From assembly GCA_964035545.1 (NCBI GenBank), contig OZ037765.1, forward strand, positions 8,212,698-8,276,697: a stretch of DNA of 64,000 nt. Direction: 5' to 3'. Position 1 is the first letter of the stretch; every line of letters starts with the position of its first letter. The notes under the pieces are model-generated. The model worked only from the letters and a program-made list of their open reading frames with translations, ran no database searches and was not told the origin of the DNA. Shown here in pieces: positions 21,958 through 34,100 of this stretch. Position numbers and translations under genes: made by a program. This DNA is from Bugula neritina (taxonomy: Eukaryota; Bryozoa; Gymnolaemata; Cheilostomatida; Bugulidae).

Positions 21958-22456
21958 TCACTCCCTTGGCTTGCAACTGGTGATGGAAGTCCAAAGAATT
22001 GAGAGACTGTACAAAGGCTTCGAATGTGTAGTGCCGTCTGTGTGTTTCTGGCAGATCGCTATACGCGGTCCGTGCCAGTCTCTGCACCAGAGTGGCGTGG
22101 TCAGAAAGCGGTGTACATGTCTTGCGGAGTAATCCTCGCAGTCTGGACTTGGCGACGGCAACGGGCATGCCAAAACGGGCCCGTAGTGTAGCAATGATCC
22201 CGTTTATGCTAGGCTTCCACCCGTACGGCTTGGCTTCTCCCGTCAGTGCCATCCGCAGTTTTGTAAGGGTTACTCTTGGCGGCCATCTTGCAATGGCGGC
22301 AGTTTCACGGAATTCTTGAACGAATTGTTCAATATCCTCGCAGCCTGTGAACACGGGAACCTCCAACATGTTCCTATATACCTCCTCTCCAGCTCCGAGA
22401 GGGCCTATAATAATGTTCTGCTCACCTCCTTCCATTGCAGTTACTCCTTCGTCCAT
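21899..22456 (-). CDS. gag: Gag of copy A (capsid only, 185 residues)
   Basis: It starts at ATG 22456, 44 bases inside the primer site. It aligns with the Gag of copy B through the capsid region: EDIEQFVQEF, ARWPPRVTLTKLRMAL, AKPYG, TLRARFG, AYSDLP, LDFHHQLQAKGVTT. It then stops at TAA (21901-21899) before any zinc knuckle. The gag-like sequence continues in the pol frame, which is +1 relative to gag. Gag of copy B is 317 residues and includes the knuckle, so copy A Gag is truncated relative to its relative, either by an ancestral indel or by a different expression strategy. A splice-donor-like G|GTGAGC lies at codon 11 (GT at 22425). Confidence 0.85.
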   Translation of the reverse strand: MDEGVTAMEGGEQNIIIGPLGAGEEVYRNMLEVPVFTGCEDIEQFVQEFRETAAIARWPPRVTLTKLRMALTGEAKPYGWKPSINGIIATLRARFGMPVAVAKSRLRGLLRKTCTPLSDHATLVQRLARTAYSDLPETHRRHYTFEAFVQSLNSLDFHHQLQAKGVTTIEAAIQENKAYAGAERL

Positions 22457-22499
22457 GATGTTCTAATACTTCTCATTGTTCTAATACAGTAGCTAGAAA

Positions 22500-22517
22500 T
22501 CCCACCGCTGCCACCAC
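22500..22517 (-). other. Primer-binding site of copy A (tRNA-Leu)
   Basis: In element orientation TGGTGGCAGCGGTGGGA follows the 5' LTR after one G. Its complement, TCCCACCGCTGCCACCA, is the 3' end expected of an animal tRNA-Leu(AAG/UAG) with CCA added. The identical site is used by copy B. Confidence 0.8.
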
Positions 22518-22792
22518 TGTAGTAATTTATGTAACTACTATGCGTGGGTTCCTAGCTTGTAATTATGTCTATTTATCTACACCAATAAAGTATTTAGGTA
22601 AAAGCTTCCAAGTTTATTTACTACTAAATATATAAAAGATACAGCTCGTACACAGATTAGAGATTACATCTTCGCTTAGTTAGCACGCTCTCTCTACTGC
22701 AAAACTACTACTAACTAACTCAGGCCTATCACGTGACGCACTTGGATAGGCTGAAGGAATGCGGGGGACGCGCGTATTACGTCCTCACTACA
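22518..22792 (-). repeat. 5' LTR of copy A
   Basis: 275 bp, same sequence as the LTR at 15214. It abuts the primer site on the inside and the ATAT target duplication on the outside. Confidence 0.95.
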
Positions 22793-22861
22793 ATATTACA
22801 GACTCAGACTGAGACTAACCAAGTCTTAGTCTAATCCAATAAAAAAAAACTTATAGTCACT

Positions 22862-23066
22862 TTATAGTCACTATCCCTGTGAGAAACCCCTGATAGAAAG
22901 GGTTTTTGTTAAAGCGGGCTAAGGACTTATTTAAAATGAGGCACAGGAGCAATTATGACTGGATGCTCTTCCTAACATCACCAATGGCCTTTAGTACTGG
23001 GGGTTTAAACTCATGAATTCGTGCTTACTAAGCTAATGCTCTAACCTCTAGGCCACGGCTGCTCCC
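22862..23066 (-). mobile_element. tRNA-derived SINE, copy 1
   Basis: Reading on the minus strand from 23066, the head GGGAGCAGCCGTGGCCTAGAGG contains an A-box-like TGGCCTAGAGG, and a degenerate B box GAGTTTAAACC follows about 35 bases later. The body AGGAAGAGCATCCAGTCATA then ATTGCTCCTGTGCC is shared with the copy at 34536. The tail similarity (AAAACC…TTCTCA…GTGAC) runs to about 22862. Two dispersed copies in one window make this a family, not a chance match. Confidence 0.75.
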
Positions 23067-23439
23067 TAGTCTAATCCAATAACAATATGCTTAAATAAGT
23101 TTTGAGCATTGATTTTGAATGGATACATAAATTATAAAATCATTTATTAACAAATATACTAATAATAATAAATAATAACTAACAGTAACTCTAAGATAGA
23201 CTGAGACTTAAGACTAAAGTTTAATTATAATTTATGTTATTGTGGTGGTCACTAGTGGCTGAGATAGTTACAGTTGCCGTTGAAGCCATTGACGCAGGCC
23301 GTAACAATCACAATGTGAATGTAAACTCAAGCTGAATCTGACAGAAATACTGAACAGACGTGACAGTTTGAGTCACAGTGAGTGTGATAATCAGTGTGAG
23401 TGTGACATTCGAAGAGGGAGCACTGATAGAGATAACTCA

Positions 23440-23545
23440 CTAACTATAAGTTAATGTAAATGTATAACTATAAGTATAAGTATTACTATAAGTATAAGTA
23501 TAACTATAAGTTAGTATAAGTATAACTATAAGTATAAGCATTTCG
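23440..23545. repeat. ATAAGTATAACT tandem block
   Basis: A run of TATAAGTATAAGTAT and TATAACTATAAG units, the same repeat class as the block at 3005-4170. Confidence 0.65.
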
Positions 23546-26500
23546 ATTTTACTTTTTAGTGACGTGCCCTACCGTTGAAACAACAGAAAAAGCTTGTTGA
23601 AATAGGCTCATAACTTTAAGTATTAATTTTTTGAAGTAAATTATATTTTAAATGACAGCAAAGATTCTTCATTCAATAACTGCAAAGTCTAAGTCACAGT
23701 CTGAGTCCTAGCTGATTCACTTTCAGAAACTGGTAGAGATTGCTTCAATCGCTCTCAAGGTTAGCGCAATGTCAATGTCAATGTGCAAGTTTGAAGTACG
23801 CTTTTCATTGCAGTTACTTTATTCGGAGTATAAATTCGAGTAACATTTTATGTAGCTTTAATGTAAATTCAAAATAGAAATATGTTGGAGCGAAATGAGA
23901 ACTATCGCATGCCAGGTTGCATAGCAAACTAATAATTATATTATTATAATATACTTGTAAAAAAACTCGCCCTAACATTCTTACAATGTAGACTAATATG
24001 AAGTTATTCCCCCAATAAATATATGCGCTTGCATCTTGATTCTTGCCCGTACGTAGGTCTCACCACTGATATAATCATAATAATTAATTGATATAAATAT
24101 AAATAAAAATCAATTGCCATATATAAAAAATTATTATTTACAAATTATGTATTGCATTATATTTATTTTCAGCCGCCGTTTTCCAACTGTAGAAGTTGTG
24201 AAATTTAGTATAGCTGTATAGGCTTCCAGATTTTATTGTCACTTGATGTATTTTACTACACTGGCTTTATAGTGTGGAGCTACAAGAATTAGATGCATAA
24301 TAAAAATATAGGTTTATGATAATTTTAAACTATACCAAACCTTAGAATTGTTTTTAAACTAGTTTATGCCTAATTATATTATATGCATGACATAATTAAA
24401 TTATTATTCGAAGTATGATAGTTTTAATACGTAAACAATACCTACTACTTTAAAACTACATTGTGGTAAAAAAGTGTTGCAGCCAAGTTATATTCTTTAA
24501 GATAAAACCGATTTTTTTAAACTATAGAATCTATAATTAGATACATGTAGCAGATTTATACTAGCTCATATTTTCAAAAGATTGTTAATACTGTCAAGGA
24601 AAAACAATTATTAACCAAAAAAGTTGAAGTTTAAAATAGTGTACCTTGTTGTGTTGCTCCCATTAATTACTTTGTAGTTTTAAAATGATTATGCAAATAT
24701 AAATACCATTCTAATAAGTATAGCGTCCAAAATTAAGGTACCAAAATTATTAGATTAGAAAACTTAGAATATGTATTAATTGTTGCAAAACTAGATTCTC
24801 AGATAGTATACCTTTAGCCTACCATGCAAAATTGTGGGAAAGATAAGTTCATAACTTAATTACTCTAAAAACGTGTTTTTAACAACATTGCCATCATTGA
24901 TGAATATGTGCTACAGTAAATATTATAAGGTATAAAATAAGTTTTCATGAAACTGATGTGCTCATTTAAAGATATGTTTAAGTTTATTTAAACATCACCA
25001 ACAAAAGTAATAAAACATGAAAACTCTGACAAAATAACTTAGTAACTTAGCAATAAGGGCATAACTTTTAGTCTTTTTGATCATGATGTAGACATGATCC
25101 TTTATTATACCAGGTTTTTGTGTTGGGTATACAAGGCAGCTGCAATAGTTGCATGGAGGCTTCATAGTGTTGACATATAACCTCATATATTATAACCTTA
25201 TAATATTATTCAATTATATGACATGCATGCACACTCCTCATACCTATATATCCTATATATCATATAGTTACATGCATCACTTAATTGATTAATAGAAAAA
25301 TTATACACAATTATGACCAATGATAAGAAGTGATAAGTTTTGACACAGCAGAGTCAAAAGCCTCCACATAGAGGCCACATATACCAATATTATATTATCA
25401 CACATACACTTGGGCACATATTTTAGAAGCATCTGGCCACTGATTGTTTCACTTTGATGTACATAGTAAATAGTAGGTGTTGCTATTAATCATCATTATC
25501 ATATGTTTACCTGTACAAGTTTAATGTCTTAACCATTAGCCTATAATGCATCCAGTTTTCTTCATCTAGCAGCTAAAACTTCTGCGTTCAAATAGCAGGT
25601 TATATCTTGAATCTGGGAAACATATTTTGCTGTTTTATTGTGCACAGTACAGCTTAGCTGCAGTATACAGGTATAGTTACATTATATTGTTTATTGCTTC
25701 ATTGTCTATATCGTATAGATTGAAAAGTTTGGGATTGGCCTTTGCACATTTTTAAATCATAAATAAGCTAACAATGATTATTGTGTTTGCTAAATTGCTA
25801 CTACCTCACACCATGCTTTGATTTAGTAAATGTGAATATGTTTATGACAGAGCAGGTGGTAAATTAAGTGCAGTTAACTGTTACTAGTTCTATTGTTCTT
25901 TTATTTAGCATCCAAGTCGATCTAGCTGAAGAGGTTGTTGATGCTTGTATCTTTTGTGCAGCAATACAACTACAAAAAGCTGTGTGCAGTATACTCTATA
26001 TCTTTGTAAGTATAACAACACTTTTAATTCTTCACTGTTATTTGCTTTTACAACCTTACTGAGGTGTATTTTGTACCCGCCTACCTAGTAATTGTACTAT
26101 CACAACAAAACAATTACTTGTGAACAAATCAAAGTAATTTAAAGTCTAGTACAGTTGCTACCAGGTGGCATGGGCTCTAATTTCAATTGTATTATGTAGG
26201 CTTGCCTTGGTTGGTAATTTGAAGAACTGTATTCACAGATTGCATGACTGATAGTGATTACAACAGTGGGTCACAGCTCAGATTTGCTACGATTTAGGCT
26301 AGCTGGCATTATATTATTAATTAGACGCTAAAGTCTGCAGTGTGTTTTTCTCCTCACAACTGGAATCTTGCACATGTAAGTAGCAATCAAGAATTTTATT
26401 GTATATTCGCAATATAGTTGATTGAAGTACGTATGCAGCTAAAATTGTATTTAAGTTAAACAATATTTCTCTATAGTTTTGTTGAAAGTTGTTTTTATAA

Positions 26501-27234
26501 AGTGCCAAAAAATGAAGTAAGCTATAGTCTATAAATCATTGTTTAAGAAATTGTTTGTTTGTTTGTGAATATTTGAGAGCATGAATTAAATTTGAACAAT
26601 AATTATTTGTTTATTCAATTTAAGAACTTGTAAACAATTGGCAATATGTTTAGCTAGAAATCTAGATGAATCCAAAAGAATGTTGCTTTCTATACACTGT
26701 ATCTCTGGCATTATTTGTTAATTTACCATCTGACTTAAGCTTTATTATTTCTATCTCTTCATTTAATTATATTGTTTTATTTATTTGCAAATTATTATAA
26801 ATTTTGCTTCAAAACTACTATGTGAAACTTTATTTAATATGCATTTTACCAATGCTGGTTATACACATATTCTACTCTAAGGGATTCAAAATAAAATTTT
26901 CAACTTATACTATACCTAATTATTGTGTTGGTACTAGGTAATGTATTAACAATCAAAATTTTGCCACGGTTTCTCTGACCAAATTAATTATATTTTTCTC
27001 ATTCTAACAATTAATACTCTCTCTTCATAAGTTTTAATTGCCTTCTATCATTTAATATGTTGCATTTCTGTAGTTTAAACATCATTCTTAAAAATAGTTA
27101 CAACTGTTAAATAAACTGCAGCGTTTTAAAATAAAATGCTTTAGCTTATGATTAGTGATCAAAAACACAAGAAATAATTGAATTATATGAGTTTTGCATC
27201 GTGATTATCTCCTTAATGATGTTCTTTTAAAGCA

Positions 27235-30200
27235 ATGAAGTGTCAGGCAAAGTTAAGAGTCACTCCAACATCCTCTAAGGAGATAGAGTCTAATGGAGGG
27301 GAAAATCTCTATGCTGAAGTTGCACCACTGCCCATTGCCTGTGCAAATCAGCAACTAGATTTTTACAATCAGGTTATTCAAGATAAGCATGGATGTGGTA
27401 GTCTCAGTACTAAGACAAAAGTGAGTCAAAATGCTGAACAGAATGCTGACGTATCAGAAGAGCCAGCAACTTGTACAGTTACAACACCGACATTACCAAA
27501 GAAATGCGAGTTCATATCTATTGATGGAGATCCGGAGAAAAACCTCCCTGGCCAAGATAACTCTTCCACAGTGAAGGTAAACTAGTCCATTAGCAATGTC
27601 AATTTTATCAACACAAGTATAATCATATCATCAATAAAACTTGTTACAACCATATTTCTTTACGTGCAACAGCTAAAGCCCCCCCCCCCCAAACTGCAAT
27701 TAACCAAGGATTTAGTGTATTTTACAAGTACAAAAATAGTATGAAACTGGAAAAATGAGTTTCATATAATTCAACAAAGTAAAATGAACAATGGCTATAC
27801 AATTTTGCCCTCAGCCATACTAATGATTCATGGTTGTTTGCTGTAATAATAATAAATTGATTGATCTATGACTCAGAATGCTTCTATAATACCATTGTCT
27901 TCAATGATTGGCATAGCGATCAAAGAACTAGTTGCAGACTAATGAAAAGACATATAAAAACAATAGGTCAATAGACAGTTGCAGAATGTTGTCATTAGAA
28001 TTAATAACAACAATACCAACATATTCCATTATAATACCAGTGATATAGTTACCAATTGACATTATTTATCACAAAAGATTATTCATCAGCAAGCCAAACT
28101 AACAAATGTAGGCAGCATATTTAAAATGTCAGCAGCAGTTTCAGGCAAACAAAAAAGTAATTGAAACAGGATATAGAAATGCAGAGCCCAGGTGGCCATC
28201 TTGCAGCCCTGTTGTGATAATTGATTCCAATTATGAGCGTTGGTTGCTGTTAAAATGGCTATTCTGTTGTATTGATGGTTGCAATTCAACATTACGAAAG
28301 AAAAGATCAACATCTAAAGTGTTTAATGAAATATTATAATGCTTAAGACAACTATCTGTAGTCAAGGGTTACAGTGTTGGAGATTAAAGTTAGTGTTAAC
28401 ATTAGTGTCAGTGTGTATAGTAAATACTCAATGCTCAAGGGAATAATTATAACAGTTTGCATATCGTGTGCTTTTTATTGACTTTTGCCGATTCACCTCA
28501 TAATAGCCTACGTTATCAATGCATTCCATTTAGTTTTACTGATTTTCAGTAGAGGAGTAGACGCACATATTGCTTACTGCAACACAGTTAGTTATAAAGT
28601 GCTTTTCAATACTATCAGTCAGCAAGCAATTGATTTATAAGGAACTGCCATATACACACTGTTGTCTTGGGTTCTGGGACAATAAACCGATAATGTCTAG
28701 GGGCAAAGGCTGGATTGCTACAAACATTTCTCCCTTTTATTTTCTGGAACCATTTAGACAACGAGACACAGAAAAGGTAAACTCAGCTGCCAATGAGTAT
28801 ATTTTTATTCAACTGTCTGGCAGCTTTAGCTTTATTCACCCGGAGTTCAATATGGCTCTATTGACTCACTGTTTGTATATCAGGTTCTTAATGATGTTCT
28901 TGCTTCATATAATTTGCCTTATTGTTGTTACACACAATTCAATGTTGTTATAAACTGGATATTGATGCTTGGTAGCTTGTTTGTCTAGGATATCTAATTC
29001 ACATTATTGATAGGTCTCAGTTTTCATTCTTCAAAGAGGCGGCTTATTCCTATGAAAATGCTCTTCTAGTATTCTGTTAGTACACATCTTGTAGTTTAGC
29101 CACATATTTCCAATATAAATGTAGATAAAGTATTATAATTTGATTAGAAGAGTCAACATGATCTTATCTAAAGAGGTAAAGTATGCTTACTGTTTTCCAA
29201 TTTTTCACTGCACATTTACAAATAGGCTATCCTGTTGCAGAGTATGCAATCAGCAATTTATATTTTTTGTGCTCAAGTATGATACTATTAATCAAGCATG
29301 CACAAACATATTCCGAAGTTTTGCAGATTTATCTGCAGATAGAAATGAACTTTATAAAGGTTTAAGTTTAATTGTAGTGATATCACTGTGAAATTTTCTC
29401 TTGCTAACTACTACCCAGGCTTTTCATTTAAATAATAAATACTTAGATGAAAAATTTTAAAAAGCTGAAAGTTAACCATAGATACGACTATTTTCTAGTT
29501 TCAAATGACTGTTAACTAACAACTTACAGATCTCAAAGCACAGATTACAAGTTTATAAACAATTATTGCAACTAATTAAAAAGAAATGAGACATAACATG
29601 TTGGTTCTAAGAACTAACAGTCTGAGATGCTTATAACAATTCGAAGCTGTGTTTATGTTGCAGCATAACATTATTTGCCAATTTCCGTATTTTTTGATTT
29701 TGTAGAACTCAAATAGAGTATTAGTACGACCTATTGCCTTCAAGCCTGTAGTTCCGAATAGAGGAGATAGGAGCAGCCCCGCAGCCTCTTCTTTTACACC
29801 AACACTGTATGACGATGGATACTCCTCCCAAGGCACAAGTAGAGGATGCAGTAACAGCGTGTCTGCATCATCCGGGGAATCATCCGACACCTACTACGCC
29901 AGCCCAATACACACCAGTACTTACCCTAACGATCTTCCAGCAACTCAACATGAACAGAGTTTGAGTCCAGATTTGATTAACTATGAAAAATTATTGCAAG
30001 AGAAAGAATCTGAAATCTTGCAACTGAGGCGAACCATGGAGCTAAATGAGAGTGCTATGGTACGTGTGCATGAACATAAACGGATAGAGTGGGAGAACCA
30101 GATGAAAGAATTGACACAGGAATACCACCGGCGACTGAGATTAAAACAAGATCAGTCGAATGAGAAGGAGCTAGATCTACGGGACATAATATCAAAATTA

Positions 30201-30776
30201 GAAATGGACAACCGGCAGCTGTCTGTCAACATACAGCAGCAACAGATAGACCAAGATCGGCAGCAACAACTGAGCAGTCAGTTACACGAACTGAAGCAGC
30301 GGCATGCCGACATGACTCAGAGACTGTCACAGGAAACGTGTGAATCTGATAAATTAAGGCACAGAAATAAAGAACTAGAAGCTACAATTCAGACTTTACA
30401 AGAAAAATTAGCTATAGGAACAGCTGAACAAAATAAACTTCAAGAAAAAGTTTCAAAAAGTTCAGATACATCCACAACCCAGACTAAACAGCTAAGTGAG
30501 AGGCTGCAGCAATTGGAGAATGAGATTCTACAAGAACGCGGAAACTTTTGTATCGAAAGACAAAAATGGAAGGAGGAAAAAGAGAAAGTGCTACAATATC
30601 AAAAACAATTGCAAAAGACTTACAGCCAAATGTATAGACGAAATAATGAGTTGGAGCAGCAGTTATGTAGAATTAACAGCAGAAGGCAAGCCAGACGGGA
30701 GAGCTTACAGAACAACATGGACAGGTTCAGCTTGCTTAGTGTTGACATTGAAACCACACCAGAATCATTCTGCTGA
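27235..30776 (+). CDS. Fez1/LZTS/N4BP3-family-like coiled-coil protein
   Basis: Two coding exons, 27235-27576 and 29706-30776, join in phase 0 to 470 residues. The first ATG of the first exon is used as the start; it follows an acceptor (CTTTTAAAG at 27232), so an untranslated 5' exon must exist. Features: a low-complexity N-terminus, then RPIAFKPVVPNRG at the start of exon 2, a Ser/Thr-rich stretch, then coiled coil for most of residues 180-445. The coiled coil starts with YEKLLQEKESEILQLRRTME and includes WENQMKELTQEY and QLQKTYSQMYRRNNELEQQL near the end. This pattern resembles the LZTS/N4BP3 (Fez1 domain) scaffold proteins. I recognise it by motif style only, so the family call is tentative. 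The second exon holds about three quarters of the protein. Confidence 0.68.
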
Positions 30777-31158
30777 CACATTTTTAAAAATACATTTCCG
30801 AATTAAATTTGTTACATTTCTAAGGTGAACATTACTTCGATTATTATTATACTGCTTCAGTAAAAAAATATTCGACTTCTTTTTAACAGCACTATAGCTA
30901 AGATCTTTATCTGCCATAGCATTATCACACTGCAGGTCTTTATCACTGGATCTTAATCAATTGTTTTGTATAATTATTTTCAATTTGAATGTAGACCAGT
31001 AGATTTATGTCAGTTGTAACCCTTTCATCTTTATATTATTAACTTAATGAGTTAATATTTAATAACTTAATATTTAATTTTGTAGCATTTATTGTAATTA
31101 GCTTTATAAGGTTATATATGTACAGATAAATGAAACACTGCAAAAAATCCTATCACTT
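30777..31158. other. Convergent 3' ends of the coiled-coil gene and UTP15
   Basis: Only 382 bp separate the two stop codons, so both 3' UTRs must share or overlap here. The DNA is AT-rich, with AATTAAA near 30802 as a possible poly(A) signal for the plus-strand gene. Confidence 0.5.
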
Positions 31159-34100
31159 TTAGCCAGGTAGGGCCGAGTGTGACTCTCCCAACTCTGATGA
31201 CTTGATGAGAGTAGGAGCCAAGTCTTGCGTGCTATTTGACATGCATAGAATAGTGTCCATTGTGCCCAATAGCTGCATCAGTTGCTCCTCATACTTCAAT
31301 TCATTATTAACAACATTGGATAGAGCTATGAGTCTCGAGTAGACTGAGCTCAGCCTGTCCGGATGTTCGGTATATACATCTACAATGAGGTACAAGTGCT
31401 GTTAAAACCCACAACTGTATAGTAACTGGCATGCATAACAAATCAATCATTACAATAAGTAAATTCATTAGGCATTTGTCTAAGTGAGCCGAGAAACTTA
31501 GCAGGAGAAAAGTTGAACTCACAAGTAATTGAAGTGCTTTGTTGAAATGAAAAAGCAATGGTTAAATTAAACTTTAAAAGTACTCAACTTATACATCTAC
31601 ACTAGTTTACACACTAAATAACAAGACTTGTATAGCAAGTGCAGGCAGTACATATAACAAAATATATGACCATATTATGCAAAGCTAGTAACTTTTAGGG
31701 TTTGCCTTGGAATTAAGACAGACTGATCTCAAACTTAGAATAGTGATGCTCCTTCTGATAATCACTTTGATAATACCATTTCAGCTTTTGCATACAAACA
31801 GGAATATATGAGTAAATTTGTCAAACTCATCAAAAAGGGTACAAAGAATTGCAGTTTTTTCAACATCACTAAATCTATGAGATATTTGTGATACAAGAAG
31901 TTATTTGTCTATAAAATAAAGCAATCTTGGTCCATACTAAAAGAATGAAAACCTAAGGTAAGGGCAAATCTTTGCATCTAACGATTCACCAATTTAAGCT
32001 GCCAACCTTACACTTGCATGAATTGATCAACCCACAACATGGTCAAACCAAATACTCGTGACTAAGTTAATAGGAAAGATAGAGCTTCAATAAAGTAGGC
32101 AATGCATAGCATTCTTAGTAGGACTACTTAGGTTGACAAGATAATCAATATTGAGTTTTAAAATGAAGAGCTTCATGGCATCATTTATCACAACAACTTT
32201 TTATACTCACAGCAGACCAGGAAAATAATGACACAACACTAGCAAAATAATAGCTTATAAGTTTTTTCTTTGCACACAGGTTTCTTTTATTTGCTAACGA
32301 AAATGATACAGCTGTGTCAATGGAATTAATAATCTAATATGTGTGAGATGATACACTTGAAGACACACTTATTGCTATCATTATTATCTATATCCTAGGA
32401 CCTAGAGGGTGACTGTTTATAATGAATGTGGAAGCTATTTACATAATATCATGCCACCAACGCTTTCTTACACCATTAGAGAACTCAAGATTTACTTTAA
32501 CTTAACTTCACAAAGATAGTAGCAGAACAGCAAATTCTAGGCTGTGCATTATGTATACCCAAACTGACACACCTTTCTGAGAAATATTGCCTTCTGAAGT
32601 TTAAGATTCATACAATTTATCCACAAAAGTATGTTGTTTAACATCAGTAAGTTTCAAGGTTTTGACTTCCAATGATACAGAAAGTTCTAGATGACAGAAG
32701 ACTTTCACCAGAGTCGGTAGTTGAAGTAGTAGTGTGTGCTTAATTGCTTTTCATAATTCAACTTTCCATAACCATTTTCAATGACATATTATAGCTACAT
32801 GAACAAAGGCCGTTGACCTTCACCTTTCACTACACCATACTATGACAAAAATCTTCTAGTTAGTAACTAACGATGAAGAAAACACTTTCACAAACCTAAT
32901 TCAAATTTGGAAAACTTGCTACATAACCAGCTTTTGTGATGAAGCAGTTTAAGGCATAGATAATTAGCTTTTAGATGTGTAGCATTTCTTGAGGGTTTGT
33001 AGCATGCACTTCTCAGCAGATTTCACTTACCTAGTAACACATTGACTACATCTACCAGAGTCCTGGTGTACTGTGAACTAGTTATGTGTCTACAACGTAA
33101 ATAATTAGCATGTTCATTAAGCTTAATATAAACAAGATTTCAAATAAGAAAAAAACACATATAGTATGTAGTAGTGGTGAGTTTTAAAAACTCTTTTAAC
33201 AAGAGTGCATGTAAATTTAGTCTACTTTAAGGATCAAACAACTTAATTTTTTTAAAAGTTACGGTTCATAACTGTGACAAAGTTGTTGATAATTTGCTGA
33301 TGACTTAAGAACAGAATGTTAGCTACAAGAAAGTTCACATCAAACTCACCAATGAGATGCTTTAAGCATGTAATTAGACAAACCACCTATTGAACACGTG
33401 CAATGACACATGTAGCGATATATGGCGGAGTGATGGTAGAGAGTGACTGTATAATGAACTCCAATACAAGTGCCTCTTAGTTCTGCCAATTATGACAAGT
33501 TGAAAAACCAAAGACAAAATTGTGCAAAAACTGTTTTATTTATTTATTTATTAAAAAGTAGCTGAGGCCATTTCTCAAACTCTATTTACAAATTTGGTAT
33601 GAAATTGTATTGAGATTTAAAGCACCCCATGGACCTTTAATGATAGAAACACCAGCACAGATACAGCTTAAAGAGCAAAGACACATCACATAACCTTAAA
33701 CTACCCTGCCTAGTCTAACCTGTGGTACTTTGATCTCAGTTTGAAATTCAAATTAAAACAGAAAGTCAACAACTACTCTGGTGATAACAAAAATAATATT
33801 CAATTAAGAAAGTTCTGACATGTCAAAAAGCCCCACTGAAGCGAAATTGTTATGTAGCATAGACAAAATCGTTCCAAATCTCAACAGTACCTTGTGAATG
33901 TTATAGTACCAAAGACCATCTTTTTATACACTATAGTACCAAAGACTATCATTGTACATATTATAGTACCAAAGACTATCATTGTACATATTATAGTACC
34001 AAAGACTATCATTGTACATATTATAGTACCAAAGACCATCATTGTATATAATATAATACCAAAGACCATCATTGTATATAATATAGTACCAAAGACCATC

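Larger units (their letters stand above)
15214..22792 (-). mobile_element. Full-length Ty3/Gypsy LTR retrotransposon, copy A
   Basis: A 7.6-kb element read on the minus strand. The order is 5' LTR (22518-22792), tRNA-Leu primer site, short gag, pol (PR-RT-RNase H-IN), a third zinc-finger ORF, polypurine tract, 3' LTR (15214-15488). Both LTRs are 275 bp, begin TG and end CA, and I see no difference between them. The flanks carry a 4-bp duplication ATAT (15210-15213 and 22793-22796). IN lies after RNase H, as in Ty3/Gypsy. Identical LTRs and intact long ORFs point to a recent insertion. The element is much more GC-rich than the surrounding DNA. Confidence 0.97.
22793..27234. other. Gene-poor stretch with SINE and simple repeats
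   Basis: Apart from the SINE at 22862-23066 and the repeat block at 23440-23545, I see only AT-rich unique-looking DNA. One candidate 5' exon for the downstream gene is at 25909-26005 (acceptor TTATTTAG, donor TCTTT|GTAAGT), but nothing proves it is used. Confidence 0.45.

Noticed and set aside
25909-26005. Exon-like segment with good acceptor and donor
   Set aside because: It could be a 5' UTR exon of the downstream coiled-coil gene, but there is no coding homology, so it is mentioned only as a candidate.
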